From Thermoplasmata archaeon (lineage in GTDB: Archaea > Thermoplasmatota > Thermoplasmata > Thermoplasmatales > GCA-001856825), in NCBI GenBank assembly GCA_021831005.1, contig JAKBNO010000064.1:1-8412 (forward strand): a stretch of 8,412 nucleotides of DNA, in the 5' to 3' direction. The notes below the pieces were generated by a model. That model was given only the letters and a program-made list of their open reading frames with translations, did no database searches and had not been told where the DNA came from. Made by a program: the position numbers and the translations under genes. Position 1 is the stretch's first letter, and the number at the start of each line of letters is the position of its first letter. Shown one piece after another: positions 6,000-8,412 of the stretch.

Positions 6000-6061
6000 G
6001 AAGGATTAATATGCTTCAAGAAGCTAGGAACGAGTGGTGGTTCAATTCCAGTCCTTCACCA
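6000..6061 (+). other. tRNA-like sequence, probable degenerate tRNA relic
   Basis: GAAGGAT (6000-6006) can pair over 7 bp (one G-T) with GTCCTTC (6051-6057), which is followed by A and then CCA. Just inside is GGTTCAATTCC, a perfect match to the T-loop/B-box consensus, though with only a 3-bp stem (TGG/CCA). The interior holds a small GCTT/AAGC hairpin instead of recognisable D and anticodon arms, and no anticodon loop with U33 can be placed. At about 59 nt plus CCA it is too short for a working tRNA. It overlaps the stop codon of the minus-strand gene at 6056. A relic, a truncated tRNA used as an attachment site, or chance are all possible. Confidence 0.3.
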
Positions 6062-6757
6062 TAGTACCTTGTAGTGTATGTTCTCATACTCAAACGCAAC
6101 CACAATAGGAGACGATATATCTACACCAGAGATATTCTTGCCACCATTTGAGTTCGTAACAGGGTAAGGATTGTAGAACAATAAGACATAATTCTGGGGA
6201 GGGAGATATTCGGAGGGCGCATTTAGAACGGCAGAAACATTTCTGCCTGAAGTATTTCCGCTTGTCCACAGGTAGTCATGGCTGTTTGCAATCAGAGATG
6301 TGTTTAGTGAAACCAAACTATATTGATTCAGAGTCAATATGACAAAGTAGACACTTTTATTGGCGGTAAAATTCACATATATGTGTATGTTGGTCATGTT
6401 TGATTGTAGGGTGAGCCCCCAATAGTACAACCCCTTACCATACAGTTGAAAGGTCTGTGCTCTTGCGATCTCCCGGGTTTCGTGGGTATAAGCCGTGTAA
6501 GACGTATAGGGAATTTTCGATCCTGCAACTATTACTGTGACGATAATCGCCACCAATATTATCACGTATGTAAGACTCTTCGGATGATTACGCTTGAAAA
6601 TCTTATCCTCTTCCGGTTGGATTCCCTGGTTTTCCCTCACTAACTTAATATCTGGATAGAGTATTTTAAGGTTAAGAAGCGACATAACTGAAAACAGAAA
6701 CGCGTAAACATTCCCAATAAAATCATCAGACAGTGACAGGATGGGAAGATTACCCAT
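6056..6757 (-). CDS. Putative two-TM cell-surface protein with sequon-rich beta domain
   Basis: I do not recognise the family. The 233-residue frame shows a hydrophobic segment at about 12-31, a charged loop (31-60, rich in K, R and E, probably cytoplasmic), a second TM helix at about 62-79, and then roughly 150 residues with alternating hydrophobic/polar strands and many aromatic and Asn/Ser/Thr residues. This looks like an extracytoplasmic beta-sandwich. Seven N-x-S/T sequons fall in that domain (N120, N129, N133, N152, N168, N173, N208), consistent with an N-glycosylated archaeal surface protein. The ATG at 6757 has neither a Shine-Dalgarno nor a TATA box at a sensible distance. Coding-like sequence continues upstream in another frame (see 6758-6913), so the true N terminus may be longer. 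The last codons overlap the tRNA-like sequence on the other strand. Confidence 0.65.
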   Translation of the reverse strand: MGNLPILSLSDDFIGNVYAFLFSVMSLLNLKILYPDIKLVRENQGIQPEEDKIFKRNHPKSLTYVIILVAIIVTVIVAGSKIPYTSYTAYTHETREIARAQTFQLYGKGLYYWGLTLQSNMTNIHIYVNFTANKSVYFVILTLNQYSLVSLNTSLIANSHDYLWTSGNTSGRNVSAVLNAPSEYLPPQNYVLLFYNPYPVTNSNGGKNISGVDISSPIVVAFEYENIHYKVLW

Positions 6758-6913
6758 ATGGCATCCCTATGTATGTCGTTTTCCAGGATCTTGTAAGTAT
6801 TTACGGCTTGAATGGTAACCTTCCTGTAAAAGTACTGGTTGAATGCGGACCCGGACTGGAGCTCGGTCAACAAATATCTTGATTTGATTACATCAGCTTT
6901 TCCCTTTTCTCAT
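6758..6913 (-). pseudogene. Possible frame-shifted N-terminal part of the 6056-6757 gene
   Basis: In the minus-strand frame passing through 6873, the sequence translates to a protein-like stretch: ADVIKSRYLLTELQSGSAFN, then a segment containing QYFYRKVTIQAV and ending NDIHRDAIWV. Its arginine codons are AGA/AGG, as in real genes here, whereas the alternative frame would use CGN. No ATG exists in this frame. An ATG at 6913 reads MRKGK and then stops, but loss of one base in the following AAAA-GGG-AAAA runs would join it to this frame. A second shift near 6750 returns to the frame of the 6757 ATG, which equals that of the 6913 ATG. A weak TATA-like TGATAAACG (6929-6937) lies about 20 nt before 6913. 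Explanations are a decaying gene, assembly errors, or recoding. Confidence 0.35.
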
Positions 6914-6959
6914 TTCAACTTTGAAACCCGTTTATCAGTCGACTTTTGTACCAAACAGG

Positions 6960-6967
6960 TTTTATAT
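6960..6967 (+). promoter_or_regulatory. TATA box of the small membrane protein gene
   Basis: TTTTATAT is centred about 25 nt upstream of the ATG at 6988. This decides the start: a TTG at 6946 lies upstream of this box and an ATG at 6976 is too close to it, so 6988 with a leaderless mRNA fits best. Confidence 0.55.
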
Positions 6968-6987
6968 CACTTTTCATGAAATATATT

Positions 6988-7359
6988 ATGGGAAGACCAT
7001 TGGGAGTGACTCTGTTGGCAATCATTGCCTTCCTCATCGGCCTGGTGGAAGTACTACGTGCATTCTTGACATTCTCTTCACCGCTCCTGTCGTTCCAGTC
7101 GGGCCTCCATATTAGTGGAATACTGACTTTCCCCATCTATTTGATAATGGGACTCGTTTGGATATTTGTTGCTTATTCCTTTTGGAAGGGTGCAGAGATC
7201 GGGTGGATACTCGGCTTGATCATGGCATTTGTTATTGCCATTGTGAATATACCTTGGGGAACGGTACTCGGAGCGTTGGTTATACTATACTTGGCGTTAC
7301 CAAAGAACGTGAGGCACTGGTTCACAAAACCTGGGATAAGAAAGTGGGTTGGCGCCTGA
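6988..7359 (+). CDS. Small four-TM integral membrane protein, unknown function
   Basis: This 123-residue protein begins MGRPLGVTLLAIIAFLIG, an opening I associate with uncharacterised small archaeal membrane proteins; I cannot name a domain. Hydrophobic helices are at about 5-26, 43-63, 69-88 and 90-104, followed by a short basic tail (KNVRHWFTKPGIRKW, about 106-120) that probably lies in the cytoplasm. E21 and R24 at the end of helix 1 are the main charged residues near the membrane. It has no cysteines, no metal-binding motif and no enzymatic signature. The start is chosen from the TATA spacing; the frame is open upstream to a TTG at 6946, which would place the TATA box inside the coding region. 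It is convergent with the seven-TM gene at 7419, with T-rich terminators between them. Confidence 0.75.
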   Translation: MGRPLGVTLLAIIAFLIGLVEVLRAFLTFSSPLLSFQSGLHISGILTFPIYLIMGLVWIFVAYSFWKGAEIGWILGLIMAFVIAIVNIPWGTVLGALVILYLALPKNVRHWFTKPGIRKWVGA

Positions 7360-7369
7360 ACCGCTTTCA

Positions 7370-7381
7370 TTTTATTTTTTT
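7370..7381 (+). terminator. T-rich terminator of the 6988-7359 gene
   Basis: The sequence TTTTATTTTTTT begins 11 nt after the stop codon on the plus strand, a typical archaeal hairpin-less, oligo-T termination signal. Confidence 0.6.
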
Positions 7382-7395
7382 ATGAGTGTCATAAG

Positions 7396-7410
7396 AAAAA
7401 AAAGTAAAAA
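7396..7410 (-). terminator. T-rich terminator of the 7419-8081 gene
   Basis: Read on the minus strand this is TTTTT-AC-TTTTTTTT, beginning 9 nt after the stop codon of the leftward gene. Together with 7370-7381 it makes a compact bidirectional terminator between convergent genes. Confidence 0.6.
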
Positions 7411-7418
7411 GTGACAGT

Positions 7419-8081
7419 CTACTTTCTGTGTGCGAAGAGGTAAACTGCAACTCCAAACACTATGAAGAGCGGAATCAGCCAGAGATCAAAAATCCAATTA
7501 TTTGAAGTCCTGAAACCTGCCTCTCCAAACCAGAATACGGAAAATGCAAGGAGAAGGGCAGAAACGAAGACTTTCATATTAGCCTGCTTGATTTTTCTCA
7601 CCTGAGATTTCAAGAGTACTGTACCCACGACGACGACCGCTAGACCCAAGACCATTCCATAGAGAGCTGAATTGAAACTCATCGGAACAAGAGCAACCAA
7701 CACAATCGCCGCCTCAAAAGATTCAACGAGTCCAACCGAGAATGCTGTATAGAAGATCCCCTTTTCCACTCCCTCCTCCTTGAAAGAGTTGGCGCTTCTT
7801 GATTTGACCACAGCCCTTCTTGCACTTCGCGCCAGCCTCAGGCCAAAGTAGAGTAGAAGAACTCCTGCGACGAGTCTCACATAAAGTATCGGAAGTCTGG
7901 CAATCTGTTGACCAATTGCAAATGTAATCACAAACACTATCAGGACACCCAATGCGACGTAGAGAAACGCCTTGTTTCCTCCCTCAGAAGATATTGCAAG
8001 ACCAACTGCGGATGCTTCAGAGATCTCTAGGAGGGTTATTCCCATTGCTGCAAGAAAAATGCCCGGGTCCAGATAAACCAT
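7419..8081 (-). CDS. Seven-TM membrane protein with duplicated ExxEA motif, possible transporter
   Basis: The 220-residue protein has hydrophobic segments near 10-33, 38-58, 65-84, 109-134, 138-157, 169-188 and 196-217. The first six form two halves that align without gaps at a constant offset of 101: GIF 7-9 with 108-110, E19-x-x-E22-A23 with E120-x-x-E123-A124, N36 with N137, LG 44-45 with 145-146, and T53 with T154. Paired acidic residues in TM1 and TM4 of a seven-TM protein recall the REGLE motifs of FTR1-type iron permeases, while 3+3 duplication with acidic motifs also recalls the Gdt1/LysE superfamily. Cation transport is inference only. The ATG at 8081 is chosen over a GTG at 8099 because an A/T-rich TATA box lies 25 nt upstream of 8081. 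It is divergent from the DMT transporter gene. Confidence 0.72.
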   Translation of the reverse strand: MVYLDPGIFLAAMGITLLEISEASAVGLAISSEGGNKAFLYVALGVLIVFVITFAIGQQIARLPILYVRLVAGVLLLYFGLRLARSARRAVVKSRSANSFKEEGVEKGIFYTAFSVGLVESFEAAIVLVALVPMSFNSALYGMVLGLAVVVVGTVLLKSQVRKIKQANMKVFVSALLLAFSVFWFGEAGFRTSNNWIFDLWLIPLFIVFGVAVYLFAHRK

Positions 8082-8098
8082 TCTTCCGAATGATACCA

Positions 8099-8116
8099 CA
8101 ATATTTATTTTTTTAT
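8099..8116. promoter_or_regulatory. Shared A/T-rich divergent promoter region
   Basis: ATATTTATTTTTTTAT serves both sides. Read leftward, AAATAAATAT is centred about 25 nt before the ATG at 8081. Read rightward, the T-rich half is centred about 30 nt before the ATG at 8143. The two genes may therefore be co-regulated, but I see no palindromic operator. A GGAGG at 8121-8125 lies 17 nt before the rightward ATG, too far for a standard Shine-Dalgarno. Confidence 0.5.
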
Positions 8117-8142
8117 CGGTGGAGGTTATTCACAATCACAGA

Positions 8143-8412
8143 ATGGCGAAAAGGAATGGAACCGTTGGTTACATAGAACTGGTCTTGACTTCAATCATTT
8201 GGGGAGTCACGTACGTCCTTATGAAATACTCACTTTCATTCATCGACCCACAGCAGATTGCATTTTCCAGATTTCTAATTGCGGCCATCATATTTGTTCC
8301 GATACTCATCTTTGGAAGGGAACGATATACTGCCAAGGAGATTGTGAAGATTATATTGCTTGCACTTACGGGAGTCTTGCTCTATCAACTACTCTTCATA
8401 CAGGGAGAAAAT
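8143..8412 (+). CDS. EamA/DMT-superfamily transporter, N-terminal part (cut by window end)
   Basis: Ninety residues are visible, open to the last base. The sequence has the opening of a drug/metabolite transporter (EamA domain): a short hydrophilic start, TM1 at about 9-30 containing the typical WGVTYVLMKYSLS stretch (20-32), an FIDPQQIAFSR connector (33-43) with the family's conserved arginine region before TM2 (about 44-58), a basic/acidic loop GRERYTAKE (59-67), and TM3 beginning at about 70. Complete members have about 280-300 residues and ten TMs and export or import small metabolites; the substrate cannot be told. The start at 8143 is the only ATG at the right place. It is divergent from the seven-TM gene and shares its upstream A/T-rich region. 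Confidence 0.85.
   Translation, partial: MAKRNGTVGYIELVLTSIIWGVTYVLMKYSLSFIDPQQIAFSRFLIAAIIFVPILIFGRERYTAKEIVKIILLALTGVLLYQLLFIQGEN

Noticed and set aside
5815..6061. Integrated element attached at tRNA-Val
   Set aside because: No copy of the tRNA-Val 3' end recurs downstream and there is no integrase. The tRNA-like sequence at 6000 does not match the tRNA-Val 3' end.
6640..6873. Independent 77-residue minus-strand gene at 6640-6873
   Set aside because: Its start would be TTG without a ribosome binding site, and its second half is a Cys/Phe-rich shadow of the downstream gene. Only the first part looks coding and is better explained as a frame-shifted extension.
6946..6987. TTG start at 6946 or ATG at 6976 for the small membrane protein
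   Set aside because: The TATA box at 6960-6967 would lie inside or immediately next to the coding region. The ATG at 6988 has the expected spacing.
1..8412. CRISPR arrays, insertion sequences, toxin-antitoxin or other defence genes
   Set aside because: I saw no regularly spaced repeats, terminal inverted repeats, transposase or known defence domains anywhere in the window.

Overview
The window looks like a chromosomal segment of an archaeon, most likely in or near the Thermoplasmata. The reasons are a prefoldin beta subunit, an archaeal-style MoaA, TATA-like boxes about 25-30 nt upstream of several start codons (suggesting leaderless mRNAs), frequent AGA/AGG and ATA codons, moderate GC content, and two tRNA genes without an encoded CCA. 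The lineage is my inference; no database search was possible. The right edge cuts through a transporter gene.

Layout. At 18-91 is a tRNA-Arg(CCG) on the minus strand, divergent from an aldehyde dehydrogenase of the ALDH7/antiquitin type (146-1690, +). A molybdenum/tungsten cofactor block follows on the plus strand: moaE (1761-2162), moaA (2222-3157), moaD (3141-3380, overlapping moaA and preceded by a strong Shine-Dalgarno sequence) and moeB/E1-like (3409-4140). MoaA starts the pathway by converting GTP to the cPMP precursor. MoaD and MoaE form molybdopterin synthase, and the MoeB-like enzyme activates the MoaD Gly-Gly tail. MoaC and the metal-insertion genes are not in the window. Next come the prefoldin beta subunit (4246-4611, +) and, convergent with it and overlapping by 4 nt at the stop codons, a QueA-family gene (4608-5627, -). 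QueA is unexpected in an archaeon, because archaea normally make archaeosine rather than queuosine.

The second half is less ordinary. A tRNA-Val(CAC) lies at 5742-5814 (+), followed by about 240 nt without a gene that ends in a compact tRNA-like sequence (6000-6061). The minus strand then encodes a two-TM, sequon-rich presumptive surface protein (6056-6757). Its apparent N-terminal portion continues upstream in another frame (to about 6913), which suggests a frameshifted gene or sequence errors. A small four-TM protein (6988-7359, +) is convergent with a seven-TM protein (7419-8081, -) built from two ungapped halves that each carry an ExxEA motif. A/T-rich divergent promoter DNA separates that gene from the start of an EamA/DMT-family transporter (8143 to the window end, +).

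I see no CRISPR array, insertion sequence, integrase or defence system. The best candidates for something undescribed are the divergent archaeal QueA-like enzyme, the duplicated ExxEA membrane protein, the frame-disrupted surface protein and the tRNA-like relic.
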